Shown here piece after piece: positions 30,318 through 38,715 of a stretch of 64,000 nt of DNA. Both the position numbers and the translations under genes were made by a program. This DNA is from Bacillota bacterium (GTDB taxonomy: Bacteria; Bacillota; Limnochordia; Darwinibacteriales; Darwinibacteriaceae): positions 23,051 through 87,050 of the forward strand of contig DURQ01000041.1 in NCBI GenBank assembly GCA_012840725.1, written 5' to 3'. The stretch's first letter is position 1, and every line of letters begins with the position of its first letter. The notes under the pieces were generated by a model. It was not told the DNA's origin. It did not search any database and saw only the letters and a program-made list of their open reading frames with translations.

Positions 30318-31040
30318 ATGCGCAGAACGGTGTTTCAGGTAGGGATGCACACTCTCCTTTTGCTGGTCGTTCTTGCTGCTGCTGTCCAACCTCAGGAGGC
30401 CCTGGCGGATTCCGTTGGGAGGCGGCTGCAGGTTACAGGCACGGCTGTGATTTCCGCGAGCCCCGACATCGCCTACATCACCCTCGGTGTGGAAACTCAA
30501 GATCCCTCTGCGGAGAAGGCTGCCCAAGACAACGCCAATATCATGGCCGCGGTCCTGTCTGCCATGGAGGATCTGGGGCTTAGTAAGAGAGAGGTAACCA
30601 CAAGCGGCTACAACATCTGGGGTTCCACACAGATACTCAACCGCGGGACGCAAGATGAGCAGACGGTCACCACCTACTGGGTGCAGAACCGGATCAACAT
30701 CACCACCAAGAACCTGGAACAGGTCGGGGAGATCATCGACCGGGCTGTCAAGGCTGGTGCCAATCAGGTGTATGGTATCAACTTCGATGTCCAGGATAAG
30801 CAGGACATGCAGATCGAAGCACTGAAGCTCGCCGTGAAGCAGGGCATCGCCAAGGCAGAGGCCATGGCCGAAGCAGCCGGCGTTAGCCTGGGCGAACTCG
30901 TCTACATGACCGAAAGCTACAGCACCTACGCTCCCATGACCGGCTACATGGCCCTGCGGGCCGATGCAGAGGCCGCCACACCCATCAACCCCGATGATGT
31001 GGAAGTCAGAGCCACCGTCGAACTCGAATTCGCCTTCTAA
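30318..31040 (+). CDS. SIMPL (DUF541) domain secreted protein
   Basis: 240 residues. A Sec signal peptide (about residues 1-30, ending AALAD-like at EALADS) leads to the SIMPL/DUF541 fold: RLQVTGTAVISASPDIAYIT, LGVETQDPSAEKAAQDNA, TSGYNIWGS, NQVYGINFDVQD, and EVRATVELEFAF at the end. ATG 30318 has GAAAGGAAGA in front; an ATG at 30297 is less well placed. The family forms oligomeric periplasmic or surface proteins; its function is not established, stress and host signalling have been proposed. A strong terminator follows. Confidence 0.88.
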   Translation: MRRTVFQVGMHTLLLLVVLAAAVQPQEALADSVGRRLQVTGTAVISASPDIAYITLGVETQDPSAEKAAQDNANIMAAVLSAMEDLGLSKREVTTSGYNIWGSTQILNRGTQDEQTVTTYWVQNRINITTKNLEQVGEIIDRAVKAGANQVYGINFDVQDKQDMQIEALKLAVKQGIAKAEAMAEAAGVSLGELVYMTESYSTYAPMTGYMALRADAEAATPINPDDVEVRATVELEFAF

Positions 31041-31057
31041 CAATAGAAGAGATAACA

Positions 31058-31082
31058 GGGAGAGCCCAGCGGCTCTCCCTTT
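31058..31082 (+). terminator. Rho-independent terminator of the SIMPL gene
   Basis: Perfect 9-bp stem GGGAGAGCC/GGCTCTCCC with a CAGC loop (31058-31079) followed by TTT, 18 nt past the stop. Confidence 0.85.
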
Positions 31083-31093
31083 GTTCTAGCTTC

Positions 31094-31302
31094 CTGCCCC
31101 CTGCCTCGTTCTCAGGGCTTCCGATGCGGCCAGCAGGTAATAGGGCATCAGCTTGAGGGAAGTGGCTGAAGCCAGCGCTCCGAACAGCGGTGCTCCGAAG
31201 GTGCCGCCCCACGCGGGCCGTGCCAAAGCGGGCGATCAAGCGGCTGCTGAGCAGGCTCGAGACCACTGTTCCAGCGCTGATGGTCATGGCCAGGTAACCC
31301 AC
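31094..31302 (-). pseudogene. Relic of an MFS transporter (N-terminal and C-terminal pieces joined)
   Basis: The minus frame from 31302 reads GYLAMTISAGTVVSSLLSSR and then LIARFGTARVG, a typical early major-facilitator segment (second helix and its Arg-rich loop). The homology then stops. In another frame, 31213 to 31094 reads TFGAPLFGALASATSLKLMP then YYLLAASEALR and a stop, like an MFS C-terminus. The intervening ten helices are missing, so an internal deletion with a frame change has left only the ends. It lies between the RocB-like gene and the SIMPL terminator. Confidence 0.65.
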
Positions 31303-31311
31303 CTCTCCACC

Positions 31312-32967
31312 CTAGTCCAGAAGTCTTTTGACGGTTCTGTAGGTGATGTTGGGTACGATTTCAAACGTGTGCCGCATGTGCACTCTTTCAGTAAGCTTGT
31401 GGCCGTCCTTTCCAAAGCTGCCGATGTTGACCACTGGCACGTTTATGGCCGCGATATCCTCAACCGGATGGGTGTACCCGCTCCCCCAGGCCGGTGTGTT
31501 CTCGGCCAGTTCCTCAAGCTCCTGCTGCTCCCCGCCCAAGGACATGAAGCTGGCGTCGGAGATGTAGGGGTAGAACATCTTGGTCACGATCGGCCGGTCG
31601 GAATGCTCCTGCACCTCCGCCACCGCAGCCTTGACGCTCTCGAGGAGCCGCTCTTCATCTGGAGTCCTGCCGGTTACCTCCACTCTGCCGAAGTAGGTGG
31701 AAGAGTTGAAGACGATGATGGCTGGGTTCTGATCAGGCGCCCACTGCCAAGCCTCCTCCACGATCCGCAGGTTGAGCTCCCGCAGATCCAGGGCAGGCCT
31801 ACTCTGCTGAAGCTTAAGGGTGAACTGTTTCAGGTGCTGCTCGAAACCCTCCCCATGGTGCTGCAGCAGTTCCCGGTAGAACTCTGCCCAGGTGTATACC
31901 CGGCCCTTCCAGGGAAGTCTTGTATAGGGGTGCCCGCTGCGCTGGCAGTATGCCTTGTAGCAGGCGTTGACATGGGCGATCACATTCTCAAAGGCTGTGA
32001 CGGCCTTTTCCTTCATCCTCTCAAGGACTTCACCAGGGCCCAAACTGTGCATGAAGACATTGTAGTAGGCATAGGCGGCGAGGGGTGTCTGCACATCATA
32101 GGCGCCCTTCAAATCCGCCTGCTTGAGACAGGTAGGCGGCATGGTGACCTCTCCCTGAGCTTCGTCGCACAGAGCGGGATCGAGTTCGATGAGCCTGGTG
32201 AGTTCCGCTGTGACCAGGTTCGGGTTCAAACCTCCGAAGGGCTGGCCGGCATGGGTTTCCCTGCCGACCACGTAGAAGGTGGGCAGGAGTTTACCGATGG
32301 TCCCGCAGTAGACGTATCGGTTATCATCGAGCTCGTGATAGGGTGTGGAGTAGTCCGCATTGATGGCCGCGATGTACTCCAGCCCGTGCTCTTCCTTCCA
32401 CTGCTTCAGAACCTTCAGTGCGGAGATGATGCCCCGGGAGTTGTCTTCTTCATCGCATTCTGCGATGGCAATGAGACAGCCGTTTAGCTCTTCGGGATGC
32501 TCGGCGAAGTAACGCACCAGCCACATCTGTCCTGCCACGCCCGATTTCATGTCCAAGGCGCCCCGGCCGAATAGGTACTCGCCCGAATCCAGGTCCCTCT
32601 GCACTTCCTCCCTCAGGTCCATCTGGCGCAGCAGCCCCTCCAGTGTCTCTGGATCCCAGGCGTGTTCCCTGAGGCTGCCGAAATCCTCAACGCCTACCGT
32701 GTCGATGTGCCCGAGGAGGATGACGGCCCTGCGGGAATCTCCCTGGGTACCTCTGACCATGGCCAGGACATTGAAGCGCTCGATGTCGTCCTCCACTGTC
32801 CTCTGAAGGATCAGCTGGGCGGGATGCTGCCGGAAGTACTCGAGTCCGCTGTAGAACCCATAGATCCTGCGAGCACACTCTGCCTCGCCGCTTGTCCGGA
32901 CGACGCTGGGAGTCTTGACCAGCTCCACGGTTAGTTCCTTGACTTCCTTGAAGCAGGGCAGCAACAT
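31312..32967 (-). CDS. M20-family peptidase, RocB-like
   Basis: 551-residue zinc-dependent amidohydrolase of the M20 (ArgE/DapE/RocB) family. Metal site motifs: LLGHIDTVGV (H and D), GRGALDMKSGVAG, AECDEEDNSRG, and late histidine region SGYTHPVEDIAAINVP. The length and the long insertion between residues 250 and 430 match RocB, a protein of arginine utilisation in Bacillus, rather than the 400-residue DapE. ATG 32967 follows AGGAGGT at 5 nt. No roc catabolic genes are adjacent; substrate not certain. Confidence 0.88.
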   Translation of the reverse strand: MLLPCFKEVKELTVELVKTPSVVRTSGEAECARRIYGFYSGLEYFRQHPAQLILQRTVEDDIERFNVLAMVRGTQGDSRRAVILLGHIDTVGVEDFGSLREHAWDPETLEGLLRQMDLREEVQRDLDSGEYLFGRGALDMKSGVAGQMWLVRYFAEHPEELNGCLIAIAECDEEDNSRGIISALKVLKQWKEEHGLEYIAAINADYSTPYHELDDNRYVYCGTIGKLLPTFYVVGRETHAGQPFGGLNPNLVTAELTRLIELDPALCDEAQGEVTMPPTCLKQADLKGAYDVQTPLAAYAYYNVFMHSLGPGEVLERMKEKAVTAFENVIAHVNACYKAYCQRSGHPYTRLPWKGRVYTWAEFYRELLQHHGEGFEQHLKQFTLKLQQSRPALDLRELNLRIVEEAWQWAPDQNPAIIVFNSSTYFGRVEVTGRTPDEERLLESVKAAVAEVQEHSDRPIVTKMFYPYISDASFMSLGGEQQELEELAENTPAWGSGYTHPVEDIAAINVPVVNIGSFGKDGHKLTERVHMRHTFEIVPNITYRTVKRLLD

Positions 32968-33085
32968 GGGCAACCTCCTGGTTAAGAATATTTTCGGCTT
33001 TTCTGGCTAGCTTCTCCTTATGGGCGGTACTTCCTGCTTCCTCAGGCGGGTACTCTGCCCTGCCCGCGGCTCGCGGCAAAAACGC

Positions 33086-33114
33086 TTGACAGGGGCGCGG
33101 CGGCGCGGTATGCT
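33086..33114 (+). promoter_or_regulatory. Promoter of the DUF6530-like gene
   Basis: TTGACA (33086-33091), 17-nt GC-rich spacer, TATGCT (33109-33114), 63 nt before the GTG start. The following leader holds imperfect TTTACTnAT repeats. Confidence 0.75.
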
Positions 33115-33176
33115 TGGATCGACTGATTTACTAATTTACTGCTTTACTGATGTACCAAACGGCAAGGGGGATTATT

Positions 33177-33656
33177 GTGAAGATACCTACTGATCTGAAG
33201 CACAAACCGGTTATCGTGGTGGAAGACTACAGCAACATCGATGGGAGAAGCGCCTACAACTCCGACGCGAAGGGGCTGTCCTTGGGGCTCGCCCAGTGGA
33301 ACGACCGGGGCCGGGGGGACATATCCGCCAAGGTCTGGCGCCACACGGGAGAGCGTTGGTCAAGGCAGTCTGAGGAACTGCCTCTGCACAGAGTGCTCGA
33401 TCTGGCCATCTTGGTCTGCCGGGCGCGGCTCTACTTCGCCGAAGCCTACCGCTACCCCAAGTTCTATGACCCAGAAAAGCCGGTCATCGACAGGGTAGGC
33501 CTGCAGGGCGATGCCATGACCGTAGCCGTCTGTACGGAAAACGAGAAGATCGACGAAGATATCCAGCTGTTTGTCGATGCCCTCGCCCGGGATGGCGAGC
33601 TGATCGGCGAGCGCCTCAGCACCCTCGCCCGCATCCTCAAGGAACTGGGTTACTAA
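33177..33656 (+). CDS. DUF6530-like conserved protein
   Basis: 159-residue cytoplasmic protein. GTG 33177 has AAGGGGG 6 nt ahead, giving MKIPTDLKHKPVIVVEDYSN at the start. Conserved-looking segments include SDAKGLSLGLAQWNDRG, ISAKVWRHTGERWSRQSEEL and LHRVLDLAILVCRA. I recall this pattern as DUF6530, a family without known function; no catalytic motif stands out. It is a single-gene transcript with its own promoter and terminator. Confidence 0.7.
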   Translation: MKIPTDLKHKPVIVVEDYSNIDGRSAYNSDAKGLSLGLAQWNDRGRGDISAKVWRHTGERWSRQSEELPLHRVLDLAILVCRARLYFAEAYRYPKFYDPEKPVIDRVGLQGDAMTVAVCTENEKIDEDIQLFVDALARDGELIGERLSTLARILKELGY

Positions 33657-33660
33657 AAAC

Positions 33661-33684
33661 AACGGCGGCCCAGCAGCCGCCGTT
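33661..33684. terminator. Bidirectional terminator between convergent genes
   Basis: 9-bp stem AACGGCGGC/GCCGCCGTT with 6-nt loop. The plus side ends in TTT; the minus side continues GTTTTT, so it can also stop transcripts from the HD-GYP gene. Confidence 0.8.
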
Positions 33685-33709
33685 TCAACATCGTTTCATT
33701 CTATTAGGC

Positions 33710-34327
33710 CTAAGCTATATTAGATACCAATCCACAAAAAGCTTGTACGACTTTGGCGTCAAACTGCCTTCCTGCGCCTCGCATCAGTTCCTGCATGGCT
33801 TGGCAGTGACTGTAGGCATACCGATAAGGTCTCGGACTGACCATCGCATCATAGGCGTCCGCTACCGCCACAATCCTGGCCATGAGGGGGATCTGTTCGC
33901 CACGGCGCCCGTACGGATAGCCGGTTCCATCCATGCGCTCATGGTGGGCCAGGGTCGCTTCGGCAATTTCTGCCATCCCAACCACGGCACTCAAGAACCG
34001 ATGTCCATTGACGGGGTGCTCGTGTATCTCTTTCCACTCCCGCGGCAGGAGCGGCTCCGCTTTGTTGAGAATCTCGCTGGGTATGGAGATCTTGCCGATG
34101 TCGTGCAGCAGCCCGACTTTGGCCAGCTGGATTTTTTCTGCGTGTTCCAGGCCAAGCTGCTCACCGATGGCAAAACAGATCTGGCTCACTCGGCGTGAAT
34201 GTCCCTCTTCGCGCGGGCTCTTCTCATAGAGGACATGCATTAGTGCGTTGATAACTCTGTCTTCGATCTCAAAGGTTGGTGTCACAAGACCGGGTAGTCT
34301 CGGTTCATGCCTAGAAACAGCCGCCAC
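33710..34327 (-). CDS. Stand-alone HD-GYP domain phosphodiesterase
   Basis: 205-residue cytoplasmic enzyme expected to hydrolyse c-di-GMP. HD-GYP landmarks are complete: EEGHSRRVSQI, LLHDIGKISIP, HEHPVNG, HHERMDGTGYPYG, and VADAYDAM. No sensory or receiver domain is attached. The start is uncertain: GTG 34327 directly abuts GAGGGG, a very short spacing, and there is no good alternative. It fits the presence of a c-di-GMP riboswitch elsewhere in the window. Divergent from the ECF sigma gene. Confidence 0.9.
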   Translation of the reverse strand: MAAVSRHEPRLPGLVTPTFEIEDRVINALMHVLYEKSPREEGHSRRVSQICFAIGEQLGLEHAEKIQLAKVGLLHDIGKISIPSEILNKAEPLLPREWKEIHEHPVNGHRFLSAVVGMAEIAEATLAHHERMDGTGYPYGRRGEQIPLMARIVAVADAYDAMVSPRPYRYAYSHCQAMQELMRGAGRQFDAKVVQAFCGLVSNIA

Positions 34328-34346
34328 CCCCTCAGGACATCCTAGG

Positions 34347-34372
34347 TTTATTCAGTTAGTCAGGTGAATAAA
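34347..34372. repeat. Inverted repeat in the HD-GYP/sigma divergent region, operator candidate
   Basis: TTTATTCA (34347-34354) and TGAATAAA (34365-34372) are perfect inverted 8-mers separated by 10 nt. The site lies 20 nt upstream of the HD-GYP start and about 180 nt before the sigma gene, in an AT-rich patch of an otherwise GC-rich region. Confidence 0.4.
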
Positions 34373-34553
34373 TACATGATCGCCTTATTCGACAGATAGA
34401 TAACAAACCCTGCCAATTAGGTTCTTTATCTCAGAGTTTGTGGATCTTTTTTCAAAGGGGTTGGGTACAACTGCCAGAGAAAAAATGCACTCGGCAGTCA
34501 ACCTTTTCACCCCAGCTTGGATATATCAAGTGAGGGCAGAAAGGAGGATCGGA

Positions 34554-35117
34554 GTGGAACTTGCGGAGCAGGAACTCATCAGGCGCGCCAAGCGGGGGGA
34601 GCAGGCCGCTTTGGAGCAGATCTTCAGAACTCATCTAGACAGCGCCATCCGCTTGGCCTACCTGGTCACCCGCAACTGGGCCACTGCTGAAGATGCGGTT
34701 CAGGAGGCGTTTGTGCAGGCATTCCGCTCTCTCCACGGCTTTCAGGACGGCAGGCCGTTCAAGCCTTGGTTCACGCGCATTGTGATCAACAAGGCTAAGC
34801 GCACGAAAAGCCGGCTCGACCGGGTCCATCTACCCTATGAACTGGAGGAGGAAGACAGCGGCGCTGCGGCAGACCCGGAGAGCAGCGCCCTGGACAGGGC
34901 TGGCCTGGACCAGCTCTTCCAGGCGATCAACACTCTCGATGACAAATACCGCATTCCCCTCCTGTTGAAGTATGTATCGGAGCTTACAGAAGCGGAGATT
35001 GCTCAGACGCTCCGCATCCCCCTTTCCACCGTAAAGTCACGTCTCTATACCGCCAGGCAGCGCTTGAAGCAGAGCGTCGCGGCCCTCCAAGGAGGTGGCA
35101 TTGATGATTCCAGATGA
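34554..35117 (+). CDS. ECF-type RNA polymerase sigma factor
   Basis: 187-residue sigma-70 family factor with regions 2 and 4 only. Region 2: AIRLAYLVTRNWATAEDAVQ, EAFVQAFRSLHGFQ. Region 4: INTLDDKYRIPLLLKYVSEL, TEAEIAQTLRIPLSTVKSRL with its helix-turn-helix, then YTARQRLKQ. GTG 34554 follows AAAGGAGG at 6 nt; the longer frame from 34440 is unlikely. The next gene overlaps it by 14 nt and encodes a likely membrane-bound anti-sigma partner. Target promoters are unknown; the following NatAB-like system is a candidate. Confidence 0.92.
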   Translation: MELAEQELIRRAKRGEQAALEQIFRTHLDSAIRLAYLVTRNWATAEDAVQEAFVQAFRSLHGFQDGRPFKPWFTRIVINKAKRTKSRLDRVHLPYELEEEDSGAAADPESSALDRAGLDQLFQAINTLDDKYRIPLLLKYVSELTEAEIAQTLRIPLSTVKSRLYTARQRLKQSVAALQGGGIDDSR

Positions 35118-35673
35118 GCGGATCAGCGAAGCGCTGAGGACCAACAGCCAGTGGCAGGGCTCCCCCGATGCCCTTTGGGCGAAAGTTTCGGAGCAGCTGC
35201 GCAGAGAGCCCCGTCGCTCCAGACAGCCCCTCTGGCTGGGTACGGCGGCGGCCGCGGTTCTGATCCTGGCCTTGTTTGCCCAGTCATTGTGGAAGCCCCA
35301 GCCTCCCCCGCTGCCGGACGTCGAGGAACCCGTTCCCCTGCGCATGTTTTCGGTACCGGTACCGCTTCCCGAGCCCCAGATTGTCCAGGGAGGAGCCGAG
35401 CTCAAGCTGGTGTTGACCATGGAGCCTGGTGCCGCTGGTGAGGAAGAAGGGCCGATCCTGGAGATCTGGCCCGAAAAGGAGGGCGCGAGCCCTGCCATAT
35501 TGGAACTCACGGCGAGAGGCGCTCAGCTGCTGCAGGACGGTTACCTCATGGTTCGGGCACCGGAAGAGCCAGGTTCCTACCTCATGGTAGTGCGGGGAAC
35601 GGTTCGGGACAGGGATCAGCTGTACAGCATCTACGCTGAAGAAAGGATAACGGTTGAGGCTGAAAAGGAATAA
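35104..35673 (+). CDS. Membrane-anchored protein, probable anti-sigma factor
   Basis: 189 residues, one membrane segment at about 44-62 (LWLGTAAAAVLILALFAQSL), short cytoplasmic N-terminus (residues 1-43) with the SPDALWAKVSEQL pattern seen in some anti-sigma N-domains, and a C-terminal outside domain of about 125 residues. No zinc HxxxCxxC motif, so not a ZAS-type anti-sigma. Assignment rests on position: ATG 35104 lies inside the end of the sigma gene, with AAGGAGG 8 nt ahead. The outside domain is probably the sensor; its signal is unknown. Confidence 0.65.
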   Translation: MIPDERISEALRTNSQWQGSPDALWAKVSEQLRREPRRSRQPLWLGTAAAAVLILALFAQSLWKPQPPPLPDVEEPVPLRMFSVPVPLPEPQIVQGGAELKLVLTMEPGAAGEEEGPILEIWPEKEGASPAILELTARGAQLLQDGYLMVRAPEEPGSYLMVVRGTVRDRDQLYSIYAEERITVEAEKE

Positions 35674-35744
35674 GCGGCGGAGCTGGACCTTGGCGTCCAG
35701 TTCCAGCGCGTTCAGGAAATTTATCACATAGATCCCTGCACCTG

Positions 35745-35753
35745 TGCTATAAT
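35745..35753 (+). promoter_or_regulatory. Extended -10 promoter of the NatAB-like operon
   Basis: TGC-TATAAT (35745-35753) 29 nt before the ATG of the ATPase; no good -35 at 17-18 nt, as expected for an extended -10 element. Confidence 0.6.
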
Positions 35754-35782
35754 ATTCCAAATAACGACCAGGGAGGGAAATC

Positions 35783-36718
35783 ATGGACGGTCTTCACGTA
35801 GAAGGGATCACCAAGTCCTATGGCTCCACCACTGTGGTAGACAATGTTTCCTTTCAAGCCCCTCAGGGTAAGATCCTAGGCCTGCTCGGTCCCAACGGTG
35901 CAGGAAAAACCACCATTCTGCGCATGATCATGGGCATCACCGCCCCTGACCGCGGCCGGGTGGTCTTCCAACAGGGTAGTAACCAAACTCAAGGGGTCCC
36001 CTTCTCCTCCGTAGGCTACCTGCCGGAGGAACGGGGATTGTACAAAGAAGCAAAGGTTCTGCGGATTCTGCTCTTTCTGGCTGGCCTCAAGGATGTGCCC
36101 CCTGCTGAGGCCAGGAAACGCGCCCTGCAGTGGCTGCGCAAGTTCGGATTAGAAGACTGCGCCAACAAGAAGGTGGAGCAGCTCTCCAAAGGGATGGCGC
36201 AGAAGGTGCAGTTTATCGCTGCTGTACTCCACAAGCCAAAGTTTGTGGTGCTCGACGAACCCTTTTCCGGCTTGGATCCGGTGAGCCAGGATCTGTTCAA
36301 GGCGGAGATCAGGGCTCTTGCCAGCTCGGGTGCGGCAGTACTTCTTTCCAGCCATCAGATGAACATCGTGGAAGAGCTCTGCGATGAAATCTTCCTTATC
36401 AATAAGGGAAAGGAAGTTGTGAAGGGGAACCTCCAGTCCATCAAGGAACGCTACGGAAGCTTCCGCGTTGATCTCCTCTGCTCAGCTGAGCAGGCGCTCC
36501 GTTTCGACAGCGGCCTCGTGGAAGGCTGGGAAAAGCTGGACGACAGCCGCTTCAGGTGCATCTTGAGAGAAGGAGTTCAGCCAGTGCAGTTTATGCAGAG
36601 CCTGCCTGCCGACCTGGCACTGCGTGAACTGACTATCAGCCGTCCTTCGCTCCACGACATTTTCGTTCAAGTAGCTCAAGGAGGTGCGCAGCATGCGGAA
36701 CGCCTGGAAGATCGCTAG
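35783..36718 (+). CDS. ABC transporter ATPase (NatA-like)
   Basis: 311-residue ATPase of the NatA/Na+-export type. Walker A GPNGAGKTT near residue 36, signature variant LSKGMAQKVQF (the S-K-G-M form typical of NatA), Walker B FVVLDEPFSGLDP, switch SSHQMN, and a C-terminal domain of 90 residues. GGGAGGG precedes the ATG. The partner permease begins 26 nt before its stop. Exported substrate in relatives: Na+ or peptides/antibiotics. Confidence 0.9.
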   Translation: MDGLHVEGITKSYGSTTVVDNVSFQAPQGKILGLLGPNGAGKTTILRMIMGITAPDRGRVVFQQGSNQTQGVPFSSVGYLPEERGLYKEAKVLRILLFLAGLKDVPPAEARKRALQWLRKFGLEDCANKKVEQLSKGMAQKVQFIAAVLHKPKFVVLDEPFSGLDPVSQDLFKAEIRALASSGAAVLLSSHQMNIVEELCDEIFLINKGKEVVKGNLQSIKERYGSFRVDLLCSAEQALRFDSGLVEGWEKLDDSRFRCILREGVQPVQFMQSLPADLALRELTISRPSLHDIFVQVAQGGAQHAERLEDR

Positions 36719-37889
36719 TTGGGAAGTCCTGCGCAACCTGACCAACAAGCAGTTCATCTTCGGACTGGTCATCACCCCTCTGATCATGGCCCTCTTCATC
36801 GTGGTGCCTGTGTTTTTGGAGCGGATGAACCAGCCGTCAGAAATAACGTACTACGTGGTGGACGAGCTGGGTGCCGCGGACACCCTGAAGGAGCTGCTGC
36901 CAACCCACGTCGTGCTGGTGGAAGCAGAGCCTGGTTCAGATCTCCGCGAGCTCGTTCTGTCCAAGAAAGGGGCCGGTTACTTCCTGCTTCAGGAGAGCTT
37001 CGTCACCACCGGACAGCTGGAGCTCTTTTACAACGACTCCAACAGCCAGGCAGTGAGTTCCCTGCGCCAAGCCCTGACTGCACTTCTGCAGCAGCTGCGC
37101 CTTGCGGGGTCGGGGGTAAGCCCCGAGGAACTTGCCCTCCTCACAGCATCGGCACAGGTGCAGCAGGTACCTCTCAAGGAAGAGGCCCAGCCGCAGACCA
37201 TGCACCTGGTGGTCTCCTCCGTGTTCACGGGCCTGGTCTACTTCCTGGTCTTTACCTCAGGAACAATGCTCATGCAGAGCGCCGTTCAGGAGAAGCGGGA
37301 CCGCATGGCGGAAGTGGTGCTGTCTTCGATCAGCCCCCGGGAGCTGATGCAGGGCAAGATCGTTGGGCACTTCCTTCTGGGTCTTATCCAGCTCGGTTTC
37401 TGGCTGGCCCTCGGCCTGCCCTTCGCGGTCCGTTTTTTGGAATTCCCCATCTTGGAAGCCCTGCGGGCGGTGAACCTCCCCGTGATCCTGGCCTTTGGCC
37501 TCGGCGGCTACCTGCTCTTCAGCGCCTTGTTTGTCGGACTGGGAGCGACTATGGAGGACCTGCAGAGCGCCGGCAACGCCCAGAGCATCGTGATCATGCT
37601 TCCCATGCTGGCTTTCCTCTTCCTCGGGCCGGTGATCAGCAACCCCAACGGATCGATCGCTGTCTTTGCCAGCCTGTTTCCCCTCACCAGTTCGGCGATC
37701 ATGATGCTGCGCAGCGGGTTTACCGCCGTCCCCCTCTGGCAGCAGCTCCTTTCCGCAGCACTGCTGCTCATCACGGCCTTCATCACTATGCGCGCCTCGG
37801 CCAAAATCTTCAGGGTGGGCATGCTCATGTACGGCAAAAACGCCACCCCCAAAGAAGTCTGGAAGTGGCTGCGCTACAGAGAAAGCTAG
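36693..37889 (+). CDS. NatB-like ABC exporter permease
   Basis: 398-residue membrane subunit. First membrane helix at about 24-42 (FGLVITPLIMALFIVVPVF), a large outside domain of 140 residues (YYVVDELGAAD onward), then five helices from MHLVVSSVFTGLVYFLVF to the end. The conserved ABC-2 region reads QEKRDRMAEVVLSSISPREL. The ATG at 36693 has AAGGAGG 8 nt ahead. Together with the ATPase it forms a NatAB-like exporter. A hairpin follows the stop. Confidence 0.9.
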   Translation: MRNAWKIASWEVLRNLTNKQFIFGLVITPLIMALFIVVPVFLERMNQPSEITYYVVDELGAADTLKELLPTHVVLVEAEPGSDLRELVLSKKGAGYFLLQESFVTTGQLELFYNDSNSQAVSSLRQALTALLQQLRLAGSGVSPEELALLTASAQVQQVPLKEEAQPQTMHLVVSSVFTGLVYFLVFTSGTMLMQSAVQEKRDRMAEVVLSSISPRELMQGKIVGHFLLGLIQLGFWLALGLPFAVRFLEFPILEALRAVNLPVILAFGLGGYLLFSALFVGLGATMEDLQSAGNAQSIVIMLPMLAFLFLGPVISNPNGSIAVFASLFPLTSSAIMMLRSGFTAVPLWQQLLSAALLLITAFITMRASAKIFRVGMLMYGKNATPKEVWKWLRYRES

Positions 37890-37901
37890 GAACTCAAAGG
37901 A

Positions 37902-37926
37902 GAACCCCACCAGCGGTGGGGTTCTT
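37902..37926. terminator. Shared hairpin terminator of NatB and lipoprotein genes
   Basis: 10-bp perfect stem GAACCCCACC/GGTGGGGTTC with a 3-nt loop between converging genes. The T tract is short on either side (CTTGC on plus, TCCTTT on minus), so its efficiency is uncertain. Confidence 0.6.
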
Positions 37927-37929
37927 GCA

Positions 37930-38310
37930 TCACTGCTCTTCGTTTGAGTCTCCAAAGGCCGGCCTGATTTTGATCACTATGTCTTGGTTGCCAACATTTG
38001 GGACTCTTACAATAATACTTGTCACGTAATCGCCCGGCTTTACGAGAGTCTCCTCATGGGCGATCGGCGCACCTGTGACCGCCGTGTAGACTTCAGCCAC
38101 GACACTTGTAAAGCTGTGCTTATAACTCGATTGCACCACAAACTCTGCTTGCATCGAATCGTACTTCCATACTTTTCCCGGATTGCTTGATATGGGGTAG
38201 AAATAGACCGGATCGTATTCGTACCAGACTTTGACCATCAGCCCCGAGCACCCAGTCAGGAGAACAGCAAGAAGCACGACGCCGGCGAGCAACAACAACT
38301 TCTTTTGCAT
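37930..38310 (-). CDS. Small lipoprotein, paralogue 1 of 3
   Basis: 126 residues: lipoprotein signal with lipobox LLTGC at residues 17-21, then a single beta-rich domain of about 100 residues. It begins VWYEYDPVYFYP and ends VTSIIVRVPNVGNQDIVIKI, the C-terminal motif shared with the two neighbouring lipoproteins. It lies 33 nt downstream of paralogue 2 in one transcript. Family not recognised; exposed on the outer face of the membrane. Confidence 0.75.
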   Translation of the reverse strand: MQKKLLLLAGVVLLAVLLTGCSGLMVKVWYEYDPVYFYPISSNPGKVWKYDSMQAEFVVQSSYKHSFTSVVAEVYTAVTGAPIAHEETLVKPGDYVTSIIVRVPNVGNQDIVIKIRPAFGDSNEEQ

Positions 38311-38343
38311 CCGGATTTACCCCCAAAGAGATGAATTCCCTTC

Positions 38344-38715
38344 TTACTGCTGCTCCGTCTTCAGTTTGATGCTGATCGTGATGTTCTTGGTACCCACATC
38401 AGGGATCTGAAGGTAAATGCCTTCAAAGTCGCTGCCAGCCACATTGCGGGCAGAGTACCTCAGCCCATCGAGGCTTCCATCGTCAATTCTGATCGTGAAA
38501 TCGTCAACAGTCCTTCCCCTCTGATCCTCCAGGAACCAGAAGACACCCTCGAAAATGGCGTTCTTCTTCATTTGAGTGGCGTAATTGGGTTTCCTGAATA
38601 CTTTCGGGTCTACATCGTATTTGACATTGATCAGGTTGATGGGCACCGCTTCGCACCCTGCAAGAAGGACAGCAAGGAGAAGAACGGCGGCAAGCACCAA
38701 CAGGTTTCTCTTCAT
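38344..38715 (-). CDS. Small lipoprotein, paralogue 2 of 3
   Basis: 123 residues with lipobox LLAGC (residues 17-21). The mature part starts with NVKYDVDPKVFRKPNYATQM and ends with GIYLQIPDVGTKNITISIKL. The order Y-x-x-D, a lysine-rich turn, an acidic mid-strand and the final I-P-D/N-V-G element is the same as in the flanking lipoproteins. No enzyme motif. It starts a two-gene unit with paralogue 1; the 267-nt region upstream (38716-38982) contains the terminator of paralogue 3 and no recognisable gene. Confidence 0.75.
   Translation of the reverse strand: MKRNLLVLAAVLLLAVLLAGCEAVPINLINVKYDVDPKVFRKPNYATQMKKNAIFEGVFWFLEDQRGRTVDDFTIRIDDGSLDGLRYSARNVAGSDFEGIYLQIPDVGTKNITISIKLKTEQQ

Noticed and set aside
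30159..31043. 294-codon minus-strand frame opposite the SIMPL gene
   Set aside because: The plus strand has a signal peptide and SIMPL motifs; the minus frame has Gly/Leu/His-rich antisense composition.
31153..32487. 444-codon plus-strand frame opposite the RocB-like gene
   Set aside because: Shadow frame; the minus strand has the intact M20 metal motifs.
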